A stretch of 64,000 bases of DNA from HXMU1420-2 sp034670145 (GCA_034670145.1 JAXMOA010000011.1:1-64000); one strand, 5' to 3'. Shown: positions 42,806 through 50,957, counted from the first letter of the stretch. Numbers and translations: made by a program. The notes: generated by a model not told the origin, from the letters alone.

Positions 42806-43441
42806 TTGAACGACGTTGGCGAAATTGCGGAGCGTGTGCTGGCGGTGCCCTTGGTCAACGGGCGGAGGATCATTGCGATTGCCGGGCCGCCGGCCAGTGG
42901 GAAAACCACGCTCGCAGCGCAATTGGCAGCGCGGATCGGGCGGGCCTGTGTGGTGGCGATGGATGGGTTTCATCGCGACAATGAGGATCTGGAGCGCCAT
43001 GGATTGCTGGCCCGCAAGGGCGCACCAGAAACCTTTGATGCGGCCTCCTTTGTGGCGCTGGTGAAGGCCTGCCGGGCAGGGGGGGCGATTGCGGTGCCGA
43101 CCTTTGACCGGGATCTGGACCGGGTGGTGCCGGGCGGGGCATCGGTTGCGGCCACGGATGAGACCATTCTGGTCGAAGGCAACTACCTGTTGCTGGAGGC
43201 CGCGCCATGGTCGGATCTGGCGCCGCTTTGGGATTTCACGCTTCAAATCCGGGTCCCTGTCGCGATCTTGCGGCGCCGTTTGATTGACCGCTGGCTGGAG
43301 CAGGGACTGGACGAGCCGCGCGCGATTGCGCGGGCTGAGGGCAATGATCTGGTGAACGTGCAGCTGGTTCAGGCGGCGAGCCTGGAGGCGGATTTGACCG
43401 TGGATTTCGAAATGTCCCAGCTGGGACATGTAGTCAAGTAA
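42806..43441 (+). CDS. frcK: Nucleoside/nucleotide kinase family protein FrcK
   Basis: 211 residues from a TTG start one base after the frcA stop. P-loop AGPPASGKTT near 26-35, DGFHRDNEDL near 53-62, and a LID-like RRRLIDRW further on: the uridine kinase/pantothenate kinase-like fold. FrcK in Sinorhizobium belongs to the fructose ABC operon, and its kinase target is thought to be the imported sugar, though this is not certain. Last gene of frcBCAK. Confidence 0.85.
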   Translation: MNDVGEIAERVLAVPLVNGRRIIAIAGPPASGKTTLAAQLAARIGRACVVAMDGFHRDNEDLERHGLLARKGAPETFDAASFVALVKACRAGGAIAVPTFDRDLDRVVPGGASVAATDETILVEGNYLLLEAAPWSDLAPLWDFTLQIRVPVAILRRRLIDRWLEQGLDEPRAIARAEGNDLVNVQLVQAASLEADLTVDFEMSQLGHVVK

Positions 43442-43629
43442 TTGAATTAAATTGATAATCCCAAAATGAAGGCCCGGGACATTTCCGGAGTCCGGCACCT
43501 GTTCCCACCCGCTGCGATCCGTTCCCTATGACAGGGATTGTCCCGCTTTGATGTTTCTGGTCAGGACGGCTCACAGAAACAAACCCGGGAAAACCGGACT
43601 GTCCGAGTGGATTTTATGCGGGAGAAGCG
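43442..43629. other. Intergenic stretch between frcK and the IS1595 element
   Basis: About 190 bp with no gene recognised. It ends with GAGAAGCG (43622-43629), the left copy of the IS target duplication. Confidence 0.5.
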
Positions 43630-43654
43630 CGGCCTTATGTATCAAACGCACCAA
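43630..43654 (+). repeat. IS1595 element, left terminal inverted repeat
   Basis: 25 bp; exact reverse complement of 45493-45517. Confidence 0.9.
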
Positions 43655-43698
43655 CAATATACCTCAACAAAACAGGGCCGTGAATCCATAATGCGGCC

Positions 43699-44106
43699 AT
43701 GCAGAATACCATTCACGGATTAATCAAGAAGCGCGGCGAAATCGCAGGCCAACACAAGGTCGCTCTCAAAGACGCTGACGCGCTCAAAGCTGATCTGGAC
43801 GCCATAGACCGCACGCTAGTGCTGTGTGGCTATCAGGACGACCCAAAAGGCATAGCGCCGCGTGGGAAGTACAAGCAGCTATTCGGGCGCAACGAGTTGA
43901 AGCTGACCGTGCGGGATATGCTGCGGGTGGCCCCTGCGGATGATGAAGCGATTACAGCGCAGATCATCGTTGCGAAGGGCTGGGGTGAGGATTGCCACGC
44001 CGATGTGCGAAAGCGGGTGCGTCACTTACTGCAACGCGAGCAGAAGGCGGGGCGTGTGGTGCGGAACTTTGGTCCGGATGGGTGTTTGTGGAGGCTGGCC
44101 CCGTAG
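43699..44106 (+). CDS. IS passenger protein, coiled-coil plus winged-helix-like
   Basis: 135 residues from ATG 43699. The N-terminal half (GLIKKRGEIAGQHKVALKDA) is a charged helical hairpin. The C-terminal half, DDEAITAQIIVAKGWGEDCH then VRKRVRHLLQREQKAGRVVR, has the spacing of a winged helix. I recognise the type as a hypothetical protein frequent near alphaproteobacterial mobile elements, with no known role. Carried inside the IS inverted repeats, it is a passenger gene; a DNA-binding role is inferred. Confidence 0.65.
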   Translation: MQNTIHGLIKKRGEIAGQHKVALKDADALKADLDAIDRTLVLCGYQDDPKGIAPRGKYKQLFGRNELKLTVRDMLRVAPADDEAITAQIIVAKGWGEDCHADVRKRVRHLLQREQKAGRVVRNFGPDGCLWRLAP

Positions 44107-44127
44107 GGCCAGCAGGAGTTAGTAATG

Positions 44128-44409
44128 TCAAAGCTTCAAATCGCTGACGAAGGGATAGCTACGGTTTGGGATGCGCTTGCCCGTGAACTTCACGAGCTTG
44201 TTGCCCCTCGTGCTTCCATTGAGAGCGTCCGACATATGATTGCTCATGAGGTCAAGAGTATGCTTCTCGACGGAAGCCATGACATTTTTGAAGTTGTCGC
44301 TTCGTCCGCACTTGGGGCAGGTGAAGATATCCTTCGACTTCGGATTAGTGGGGCCGTCCACCGCCACCTTACACTTGCCGCAAAGAACACTTACGGTATC
44401 ACTAACCAT
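44128..44409 (-). CDS. IS passenger protein with zinc-ribbon
   Basis: 93 residues. CGKC near 10-13 and CPKC near 31-34 make a four-cysteine zinc ribbon at the N-terminus. A helical part and a basic conserved tail (VKFTGKRIPNRSYPF) follow. Similar small proteins occur beside transposases in Rhizobiales. Its ATG overlaps the stop of the 59-residue gene upstream (TAATG), so they form a two-gene unit. Confidence 0.7.
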   Translation of the reverse strand: MVSDTVSVLCGKCKVAVDGPTNPKSKDIFTCPKCGRSDNFKNVMASVEKHTLDLMSNHMSDALNGSTRGNKLVKFTGKRIPNRSYPFVSDLKL

Positions 44410-44588
44410 TAGAAAGCCCTCCCAACGACGCCTTGTGCGTTAGCAGAGAGTGCTTCCCAATTTCCAGAGGCGAGTTGCCGACAGAAAATGTAGACCCCTG
44501 AGACTGCATTAAACTGCGTTCCGACAGGATAGGCTTCAAAGATGTAAGATTGCCCGCTCGCACCGCGCCAAGTAGTGTTTAAAGCCAT
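44409..44588 (-). CDS. IS passenger protein (59 aa)
   Basis: ATG 44588, preceded by AAGGAG; the product opens MALNTTWRGASGQSYIFEAY. The pattern WRGASG.Y.FE.YP.GT.FN..SGVYIFC resembles the N-terminal part of longer proteins I associate with GIY-YIG-like nuclease proteins (SGVYIFC as the GVYxF strand), but the nuclease body is absent. The stop overlaps the zinc-ribbon gene. Either a natural mini-protein or the truncated head of a longer one; function unknown. Confidence 0.6.
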   Translation of the reverse strand: MALNTTWRGASGQSYIFEAYPVGTQFNAVSGVYIFCRQLASGNWEALSANAQGVVGRAF

Positions 44589-44618
44589 GTTTGGCTCCTT
44601 TTTGGGAGCCGTTAGCAG
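44589..44618 (-). promoter_or_regulatory. Hairpin covering the ribosome site of the 59-aa passenger gene
   Basis: On the minus strand GGCTCC and GGAGCC (near 44612 down to 44593) form a 6-bp stem with a CAAAAA loop. The AGGAG ribosome site is inside the stem, five bases or so before the ATG, so translation may be limited unless the stem opens. Confidence 0.4.
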
Positions 44619-44806
44619 ACTTGACTTGCCGAGGAATCGCGGGTTAGAAAGAACCTACGAATTCGTAAAACCATCGCCAGCTAACGGCGGTTACTTTTAA
44701 AGCGTGCAGGTGTATCAGACCTGCACGTTTTTTCTTTATCATAGAGGCTGGCACAGAGTCTAGACGTTCATGGTTTGAGCCATACCTTATTTGGTGACCA
44801 ACTGGC
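44619..44806. other. Gap between passenger genes and transposase
   Basis: About 190 bp. GTGCAGGTGTATCAGACCTGCAC (44704-44726 region) is an inverted repeat (GTGCAGGT/ACCTGCAC) followed by GTTTTTTCTTT, a good intrinsic terminator for plus-strand transcription leaving the passenger region. No gene seen. Confidence 0.55.
44704..44737 (+). terminator. Intrinsic terminator inside the IS1595 element
   Basis: GTGCAGGT and ACCTGCAC form an 8-bp stem around GTATCAG, followed by a T-rich run (TTTTTTCTTT). This is a textbook terminator for transcripts on the plus strand. Confidence 0.75.
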
Positions 44807-45457
44807 TTATGCCGCCCGCTGCCAATAGCCTTTCCAGTTACTCGATACAGGTGCAGCCATCGCATTGCTGACCACGATCTGCGCCAGTGTCCCGTTGTCG
44901 GTGCGGCGGTTGTCCTCCAGCCAAGCGGCATGGTTGGCGTACTGGTGGAGGTACTGCGGGCTAACATGATGGTGCTGGCCCTGCACCATGCGGCGCAGGC
45001 GGGAAAAATAGCTTTCAACCATGTTGGTATGCTTGCCGTGGTCGCTGTAAATCTCGGAGTGGTTCACGCGATCAACGTGGTAGCCCATGTGCAATTCATC
45101 CCAATGGCTGGCCTTGTCCGCTGACATGGTGGACATGCGGGATACGTTCTCATTTGCCAGTGCAACGCCCTCACCCTCAGACGCGCCCACGAACGGCAGT
45201 GTGCGGCCTTCACGCTCACGCATGGCGATAACGACGCGGCGCTTGCCTGTCTGGTGGCGCTTCAAGCGGCGGTCCTTACGGTCGGCCTTGGCGTTCTCTG
45301 GGCGGATATGACCGCCGAAGTATGCACCATCAATTTCGACATGTCCTTCCAGCACTTCGCCTGTGTGAACTTCCAGCGCCATCGCCTCGCGCAGCTTGTG
45401 GGCCAGCACGAAAGCCGTTTTGTACTGGCAATCCAGATCATGGCTCAGTTGAACCAT
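44807..45457 (-). CDS. IS1595-family transposase, lacking N-terminal domain
   Basis: 216 residues from ATG 45457. ISXO2-like catalytic core: VEIDGAYFGG near 40-49, IYSDHGKHTNMVESYFSRLR near 139-158 (the DDN/E-type end motif N..E..FS.LRR). Family members are about 300 residues, with an N-terminal zinc ribbon and HTH of some 80-100 residues. Here only about eight codons of similarity (SSKGVS before MVQLSHDLDCQYKTAF) can be read upstream before the terminal inverted repeat is reached at 45493. So the end-recognition domain is missing and the protein is probably inactive alone. Confidence 0.85.
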   Translation of the reverse strand: MVQLSHDLDCQYKTAFVLAHKLREAMALEVHTGEVLEGHVEIDGAYFGGHIRPENAKADRKDRRLKRHQTGKRRVVIAMREREGRTLPFVGASEGEGVALANENVSRMSTMSADKASHWDELHMGYHVDRVNHSEIYSDHGKHTNMVESYFSRLRRMVQGQHHHVSPQYLHQYANHAAWLEDNRRTDNGTLAQIVVSNAMAAPVSSNWKGYWQRAA

Positions 45458-45492
45458 GCTAACGCCCTTGGATGAACGTGAAGATGAATAGC

Positions 45493-45517
45493 TTGGTGCG
45501 TTTGATACATAAGGCCG
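45493..45517 (-). repeat. IS1595 element, right terminal inverted repeat
   Basis: 25 bp; exact reverse complement of 43630-43654. Followed directly by the target duplication GAGAAGCG at 45518-45525. Confidence 0.9.
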
Positions 45518-45708
45518 GAGAAGCGGCCGCCGATGTCTTTAGCCGCTTGGACGGTTCATGGCCCAAAGCCGTCGTTAATGTCCCATGCGGCTAATGGCTG
45601 GTTCGAGCCCCAACTTTCAAATTTCTGCGGCGTGTACGAATGTCGGCCTTCGGGCCTCAAGCTTGGGATGTGATCCGTGCGTTCGCTTCTCAGCTAACGA
45701 TAATCTGG

Positions 45709-45733
45709 TATAATTGACCCAAAGGAACGGGCT
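45709..45733 (+). promoter_or_regulatory. TATAAT -10 box and ribosome site of the GNAT gene
   Basis: TATAAT at 45709-45714 and AAAGGAA at 45720-45726 lie just before ATG 45734, giving a very short leader. No good -35 is seen. Confidence 0.45.
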
Positions 45734-46273
45734 ATGGAAATTACCACCGAATATAAAGATAAGGCAGATGACATCATTGAGATGTTTTCGGACACATTCA
45801 CCGCATCCGAAGGACCAGAAGCTGGCGGACTGATCAAGGATTTGGTGGCCGATATGCTGTCTTCGCTGGCGGCCACAGACATGCACGTGTTTTCGGCAAT
45901 CGAGAACACGGTGGTCTTAGCCAGCATCATCTTCACGCGAATGGACTATCCAGACGATGATCGGACGGTTTTCATACTGGCACCTGTGGCCGTCTCAACC
46001 AGTCAGCAGGGCAAAGGATTGGGGCAGCGTTTGATTAGTCATGCCCTTGGGACATTGCGTGACAGTGGGGTAGATGTTGCCTTGACCTACGGCGACATCA
46101 AATTTTATTCGAAGGTAGGCTTTGCTCAAATCACAGTATCCGATGCTCAACCTCCTCAGCCGTTACAATATCCAGAGGGATGGCTGGGTCAATCGTTGAC
46201 CGGCAAAACACTAGTCCCGCTCACAGGACCATCCCGATGCGTCGGACCGCTCGATGATCCGGAGCACTGGTGA
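45734..46273 (+). CDS. GNAT family N-acetyltransferase
   Basis: 179 residues. The acetyl-CoA motif is seen in LAPVAVSTSQQGKGLGQRLI near 82-101, followed by the GVDVALTYGDIKFYSKVGF strand-helix of YhbS-like acetyltransferases. It acetylates an amine of unknown identity. It stands alone between the IS1595 element and the gene remnant; base composition is slightly more AT-rich than the core genes nearby. Confidence 0.82.
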   Translation: MEITTEYKDKADDIIEMFSDTFTASEGPEAGGLIKDLVADMLSSLAATDMHVFSAIENTVVLASIIFTRMDYPDDDRTVFILAPVAVSTSQQGKGLGQRLISHALGTLRDSGVDVALTYGDIKFYSKVGFAQITVSDAQPPQPLQYPEGWLGQSLTGKTLVPLTGPSRCVGPLDDPEHW

Positions 46274-46645
46274 AACCAGATAGAAGAAGAATAAGAGGCA
46301 TCCTGATCTAAATTTTGGGGGTCTCCCCTTCACGTCGAATTGACCAAGAACGGTCATTCGCGCAGCAGCAGCGAACGGTAACAAAGTCCCGCCTTTCGGT
46401 CATGACCCCGTTTTTCGCGATTGTCCGCTCTGGGTCAAAGCTGATGGAACTATACACCGAGCGTTGTCATATCCGCTGTTGAGAAGGCTGGTGGCGTTGT
46501 CCTCAATGTGCAAGGTGGCGATGCGAACGAAGACCTGTTGCGCAGCGAATGACCGGAGGCCGCCTATTGCGACAGGGGCGATTGGATTCATGAACAGGCT
46601 GTTTCGGATGTCTGCGCAGGTTTCGGACGGGGCCTTTGGTTTTTG
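46274..46645. other. Gene-free stretch
   Basis: About 370 bp downstream of the acetyltransferase with no supported gene; all open frames here are short and compositionally shadow-like. Confidence 0.5.
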
Positions 46646-46986
46646 TCAGAGGCTCTCTGTCAATGCGCCTGCTTTCGATCCGTTTGGCAGCTGGAAGCCG
46701 CATTCGGCGAATCGCCTGGCGTTGGGTGTTCTGAAGGGGCGCGTGCATTTGGGGCATGGGGAGCCATAGTCGCGCATGCGCAGGCCGAAAAGCTGGTCTG
46801 GGTGGGTCAATCTTGTGCCGGTGAGCGTCTCTACAGGTCGAGTGCCGCTTGCCCGTTTGGTTCGAGTATGAGGGCCTTTGACAGCGAACAGCCGGTTTCT
46901 TTCCGGGTTTTCATAACCCCTTTGTGGCGGTCTTTGAGGCGCGGGGCAATTCTGGCCCATGCCTCATCATCCAAAAGGTCGGCGTC
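46646..46986 (-). pseudogene. Frameshifted remnant of a zinc-ribbon protein gene
   Basis: Read on the minus strand, 46986-46853 gives DDEAWARIAPRLKDRHKGVM, KTRKETGCSLSKALILEPNG and QAALDL, then a TAG. Shifting frame continues the same kind of protein: TGTRLTHPDQLFGLRMRDYG, SPCPKCTRPFRTPNARRFAE, CGFQLPNGSK and a stop at 46646. I associate this order (TGCSLxKAxxLEPNGQAALDLYxxxTG...CxxCxxPxRTPxARxCAxCG) with one conserved proteobacterial family. Missing N-terminus, a frameshift and a lost ribbon cysteine (RRFAECG) make it a pseudogene. Confidence 0.65.
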
Positions 46987-46992
46987 CTGGCG

Positions 46993-48369
46993 CTAGATCG
47001 CGCCGCTATGGCCGGTGCCGGTGGTGTCGTAGCCGTCCAGTGCGGCGGCGAGGATGCGGGTGAGGCTGCGTGCTGAGGGGTCGAGCCGGAAACGGGTGCC
47101 GTCAAAGGTAGTGATCTGAGGAAACCGGGCCTGCACGCGGGCGAGCAATGCGCGGGGGTCGAAGGCGGCGCACTGGTTGTGGCCGGCGTTGAGGTAAGAG
47201 ACCGTGTCCAGGTCGGGCAGGGTGATTTCGCCGTAGCACATCAGGGATTCGATCATCTTGCTCATCAGATGGGCGTAGGGGTCCAGCTCTAGCCCGCGAT
47301 GACCGGCGCGGCCGGTTTGCTGGATGCGTTCGCTATAGGCGGCGGTGGCGACGGCGTTCTGGCAAAACCCTTGCGGAAACTGCGAGATTGCCGAAGCGCC
47401 AAGGCCCAGCAAGGTGGCGCAGGTGTCATCGGTGTAGCCCTGAAAGTTGCGTCGCAGGGTGCCGGCGGTTTTGGCCTGGGCCAGGCTGTCATGGGGGAGT
47501 GCGAAGTGGTCGATGCCGATGGGCGTATAGCCGTGATCGGTGAGCACGGTATGGGCGCGCTGGGCCAGGTCGTGGCGGGCGCGCGGATCTGGCAGGGTGG
47601 TGGCGTCAATCATCACCTGTCGTTTGGACATTTTGGGCACATGGGCATAGCCATAGAGCGCCAGCCGGTCCGGGTTGAGGGTGCAGACATGCCGGAGCGT
47701 GTCGTGCAGGGAGTCCCAGGTTTGATGGGGCAGGCCATAGAGCAGGTCGAGATTGAGGCTGTTGACGCCGAGGTCGCGCAGCTGATCGACCACGGCGCGG
47801 GTCTGGTCCAGGCTTTGATGGCGGCCGATGGCCTTTTGCACGTCGGGCGCAAAATCCTGAACGCCGATGCTGGCGCGGTTCATGCCGAACAGGGCGAGGG
47901 CGGTGAGCAGGTTGGGGTCGGCCTCGGTCGGGTCGATCTCGACCGAGAAATCCAGATCCTCGGCCGGGGTGAATTCCTGAAACACTGTGGCGAGCAGCCG
48001 TGACATCATGGCCGGGGACAGCAGGGTCGGTGTGCCGCCGCCCAGATGCAGGCGGGCCATGGTGATGGAGGCGGGCAGGGCGGCGCGGATGGAGCGGATC
48101 TCGGTCATGAGGACATCAATGTAGGTTTCGACCGGTCGCAGGGTGCGGGTGCCCTGGGTGCGGCAGGCGCAGAACCAGCACAGGCGCCGGCAGAACGGGA
48201 TATGCAGGTAGAGCGACAGGGCCTCGTTTTCGGGGACTTGTTCGAGCCAGATATTCTGCATCCGCCGGCCCGTGTCAGGCTGGAAGAGATTGGCGGGTGG
48301 ATAGCTCGTATAGCGCGGCACTTTCGCGCGGAAGAGACCGTATTTGTCTAAAAGGTCGATATCTGCCAT
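46993..48369 (-). CDS. hemN: Oxygen-independent coproporphyrinogen III oxidase HemN
   Basis: 458 residues. Radical SAM motif CRRLCWFC at 60-67 (C60, C64, C67) after YLHIPF, GGGTPTLL for SAM binding, and a C-terminal HemN domain. It decarboxylates coproporphyrinogen III to protoporphyrinogen IX without oxygen, making haem available for cbb3 oxidase at low oxygen. It is divergent from fnrL with an FNR box in the 80-bp gap, so microaerobic induction is likely. Confidence 0.92.
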   Translation of the reverse strand: MADIDLLDKYGLFRAKVPRYTSYPPANLFQPDTGRRMQNIWLEQVPENEALSLYLHIPFCRRLCWFCACRTQGTRTLRPVETYIDVLMTEIRSIRAALPASITMARLHLGGGTPTLLSPAMMSRLLATVFQEFTPAEDLDFSVEIDPTEADPNLLTALALFGMNRASIGVQDFAPDVQKAIGRHQSLDQTRAVVDQLRDLGVNSLNLDLLYGLPHQTWDSLHDTLRHVCTLNPDRLALYGYAHVPKMSKRQVMIDATTLPDPRARHDLAQRAHTVLTDHGYTPIGIDHFALPHDSLAQAKTAGTLRRNFQGYTDDTCATLLGLGASAISQFPQGFCQNAVATAAYSERIQQTGRAGHRGLELDPYAHLMSKMIESLMCYGEITLPDLDTVSYLNAGHNQCAAFDPRALLARVQARFPQITTFDGTRFRLDPSARSLTRILAAALDGYDTTGTGHSGAI

Positions 48370-48404
48370 GGTTAAAAGTTAAGCGCAGCCTACATGAGGC
48401 GTCA

Positions 48405-48418
48405 TTGACCTAGATCAA
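48405..48418. promoter_or_regulatory. FNR box between hemN and fnrL
   Basis: TTGACCTAGATCAA fits the FNR/FnrL consensus TTGAT-N4-ATCAA with one change. Placed 36 bp upstream of hemN and 32 bp upstream of the fnrL start, it could activate hemN and auto-repress fnrL. Confidence 0.8.
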
Positions 48419-48449
48419 CCAAATTCAACAAGGAGAGAAAAACCAGCCC

Positions 48450-49172
48450 GTGCAAATCAGCGAGCGAATAGGATGTGGCGATTGTCCGATCCGGCATAGG
48501 GCTGTGTGCTCTTTGTGCGATGATCAGGAACTGGCGCGACTGGACAGAATGAAAAGCTATCGCACGATCAAGGCGGGCGAGACCTTTTTGTGGCGGGGGG
48601 ATCCGCTGGTTCAGTTGAGTTCGGTCGTGCGCGGGATTGCGACGTTGAACAAGACGCTGGAGGATGGGCGGACGCAGGTTGTCGGTTTGTTGCTGCCGTC
48701 GGATTTTGTGGGGCGGCCCGGGCGGTCTGAGATCGGGTTTGATGTGACGGCGGTCACGGATCTGACGCTGTGTTGTTTTGACCGGCAGGAGTTTGAGCGT
48801 CTGGTGCAGGAAACGCCGCGGCTGGCGCAGCGGATGCTGGAGATGGCGCTGGACGAGCTGGATTCGGCGCGCGAGTGGATGGTGTTGCTGGGGCGCAAGA
48901 CGGCGCGGGAGAAGATTGCCTCGTTCCTGGATATGCTGGTGCGGCGCACGCGGGTGAAGGATGGCCAGCTGGAGCCGATTGCCCTGCCTTTGACGCGCGA
49001 TGAGATTGCGAATTTCCTGGGGCTGACGTTGGAGACTGTGAGCCGGCAGCTGAGCATTTTGCGCAAAGAGGGGCTGGTCGAGTTTCAGGACCGGCGTCAT
49101 TTTGTGGTGCTGGATCTGGCGGCCTTGCAGGAGGCGACCGGGGATGACGCGGATGGCGGCATGATCGTCTGA
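48450..49172 (+). CDS. fnrL: Oxygen-responsive regulator FnrL
   Basis: 240 residues from a GTG start (AGGAGAG 12 bases upstream). N-terminal cysteines C9, C12, C20 and C23 lie in GCGDCPIRHRAVCSLC; with a further Cys (CC near 113) they can hold the oxygen-labile 4Fe-4S cluster. A cyclic-nucleotide-binding-like fold follows, then the Crp/Fnr HTH (LTRDEIANFLGLTLETVSRQ near 180-199). In Rhodobacterales it switches on microaerobic respiration and haem synthesis. It is flanked by FNR boxes and by its usual targets hemN and ccoN. Confidence 0.92.
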   Translation: MQISERIGCGDCPIRHRAVCSLCDDQELARLDRMKSYRTIKAGETFLWRGDPLVQLSSVVRGIATLNKTLEDGRTQVVGLLLPSDFVGRPGRSEIGFDVTAVTDLTLCCFDRQEFERLVQETPRLAQRMLEMALDELDSAREWMVLLGRKTAREKIASFLDMLVRRTRVKDGQLEPIALPLTRDEIANFLGLTLETVSRQLSILRKEGLVEFQDRRHFVVLDLAALQEATGDDADGGMIV

Positions 49173-49256
49173 GGCCGGCGCTATGGCCTGCGCGCGGGCG
49201 CGGCGCGGTTTTGACCTGACAAAATGACACGCGCCGGGGGCCGGATTTAGCGAAAC

Positions 49257-49270
49257 TTGATCCAGATCAA
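49257..49270 (+). promoter_or_regulatory. FNR box upstream of ccoN
   Basis: TTGATCCAGATCAA is a perfect match to TTGAT-N4-ATCAA, 79 bp before the ccoN start. It should place the cbb3 operon under FnrL activation. Confidence 0.88.
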
Positions 49271-49348
49271 GGCGGGCAGTTTGCGCGTGCAATATTTCGG
49301 TGTGTGAACCGCACAGGACAGGTGCGGCTAACAAACCGGGATGTTGGG

Positions 49349-50953
49349 ATGAACGTCATAAAACTGATTGCGTTGGCGATTGTGGTCCTTGTGGCTGCGA
49401 TGGGCGCCAACTTTGCGCGGGATCTGGCATATCAGGTCCATGCGCTTTTGATTATGGTCATTGCGTTTGGGCTGTTTGTCTGGACCGTGCGAAATACGGA
49501 TGAACCGGAGGTGCCGGCAGATCCGGTGACCGGGTATGATGACGGCGTGGTCCGGGCCGGGGTGATTGCCACCGCGTTCTGGGGGCTGGCCGGGTTTCTG
49601 GTGGGCACGTTCATTGCCTTTCAGCTGGCGTTTCCGGTGCTGAATTTCGATTGGGCCCAACCCTATGCCAACTTTGGACGTTTGCGCCCGCTGCACACCA
49701 GTGCGGTGATTTTTGCGTTTGGGGGCAATGCGTTGATCGCGACCTCGTTTTACGTGGTGCAGCGGACCTCGGGGGTGCGGTTGTTTGCGGGGCGCATGGC
49801 GTGGTTCGTGTTCTGGGGCTATCAGCTGTTCATTGTGCTGGCGGCGACGGGCTATGTGCTGGGCGCGACGCAGTCCAAGGAATATGCCGAGCCGGAGTGG
49901 TATGTGGATATCTGGCTGACGATAGTCTGGCTGGCGTATCTGGCGGTGTTTCTGGGCACGATCGTGGTGCGCAAGGAGCGCCACATCTATGTGGCGAACT
50001 GGTTTTACCTGGCCTTCATCATCACCGTGGCGATGTTGCATGTGGTCAACAACCTGTCGGTGCCGGTGAGCTTTTGGGGGTCGAAATCGGTTCAGGTTTT
50101 TGCCGGTGTGCAGGATGCGATGACCCAGTGGTGGTACGGGCATAATGCGGTCGGATTTTTCCTGACGGCCGGGTTTTTGGGGATGATGTATTACTTTGTT
50201 CCCAAGCAGGCCGGGCGTCCGGTCTATTCCTATCGTCTGTCCATCGTGCATTTCTGGGCGTTGATCTTTCTCTATATCTGGGCGGGGCCGCATCATTTGC
50301 ATTATACCGCGCTGCCGGATTGGGCGGCGACGCTGGGCATGGTGTTTTCGATCATTTTGTGGATGCCCAGCTGGGGTGGCATGATCAACGGTCTGATGAC
50401 GTTGCAGGGCGCCTGGGACAAGCTGCGGACCGATCCGATCATGCGGATGTTCGTGATCAGCCTGGCGTTTTACGGGATGTCGACCTTTGAGGGGCCGATG
50501 ATGTCGATCCGGGCGGTCAACAGTTTGAGCCATTATACGGATTGGACGATTGGTCATGTGCATTCTGGTGCTTTGGGCTGGAACGGGATGATCACCTTTG
50601 CGGCGATCTATTTCCTGACCCCGAAACTATGGGGCAAGGAGCGGATGCATTCGGAGGGGGCGATCAACCTGCACTTCTGGTTGGCGACGCTTGGGATCGT
50701 TCTTTATGCGGCTTCGATGTGGGTCTCGGGCATCATGGAGGGGCTGATGTGGCGTGAAGTGGATGATCAGGGCTTCCTGGTGCATTCGTTCGCAGACACG
50801 GTTTCGGCCAAGTTCCCGATGTACATTGTGCGCGGTCTGGGCGGGGTCATGTACCTGACGGGGGCGGTGATCATGTGTTGGAACATGTATCGCACGATCC
50901 GCGGGGCACGGCCGGTGGTCCAGCCGGTCACTCAAATCACAACGGCGGGGTGA
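49349..50953 (+). CDS. ccoN: cbb3 cytochrome oxidase catalytic subunit CcoN
   Basis: 534 residues from ATG 49349 with about 14 membrane helices. Haem and CuB histidines are visible in LRPLHTSAVIFAFGGN, WWYGHNAVGFFLTAGF, YIWAGPHHLHYTALPDW and TIGHVHSGALGWNG. It reduces oxygen to water with high affinity in the inner membrane. An in-frame ATG at 49304 adds 15 residues and is unlikely. First gene of ccoNOQP, downstream of a perfect FNR box. Confidence 0.95.
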   Translation: MNVIKLIALAIVVLVAAMGANFARDLAYQVHALLIMVIAFGLFVWTVRNTDEPEVPADPVTGYDDGVVRAGVIATAFWGLAGFLVGTFIAFQLAFPVLNFDWAQPYANFGRLRPLHTSAVIFAFGGNALIATSFYVVQRTSGVRLFAGRMAWFVFWGYQLFIVLAATGYVLGATQSKEYAEPEWYVDIWLTIVWLAYLAVFLGTIVVRKERHIYVANWFYLAFIITVAMLHVVNNLSVPVSFWGSKSVQVFAGVQDAMTQWWYGHNAVGFFLTAGFLGMMYYFVPKQAGRPVYSYRLSIVHFWALIFLYIWAGPHHLHYTALPDWAATLGMVFSIILWMPSWGGMINGLMTLQGAWDKLRTDPIMRMFVISLAFYGMSTFEGPMMSIRAVNSLSHYTDWTIGHVHSGALGWNGMITFAAIYFLTPKLWGKERMHSEGAINLHFWLATLGIVLYAASMWVSGIMEGLMWREVDDQGFLVHSFADTVSAKFPMYIVRGLGGVMYLTGAVIMCWNMYRTIRGARPVVQPVTQITTAG

Positions 50954-50957
50954 GCTG

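Larger units (their letters stand above)
43630..45517. mobile_element. IS1595-family element with passenger genes (1888 bp)
   Basis: The ends are perfect 25-bp inverted repeats, 43630-43654 (CGGCCTTATGTATCAAACGC then ACCAA) and 45493-45517. They are flanked by an 8-bp direct duplication GAGAAGCG (43622-43629 and 45518-45525), the length typical of IS1595 insertion. It contains an IS1595-type transposase catalytic domain without its N-terminal zinc-ribbon part and three other genes. The clean ends show it moved as a unit, perhaps with transposase supplied in trans. Confidence 0.88.
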
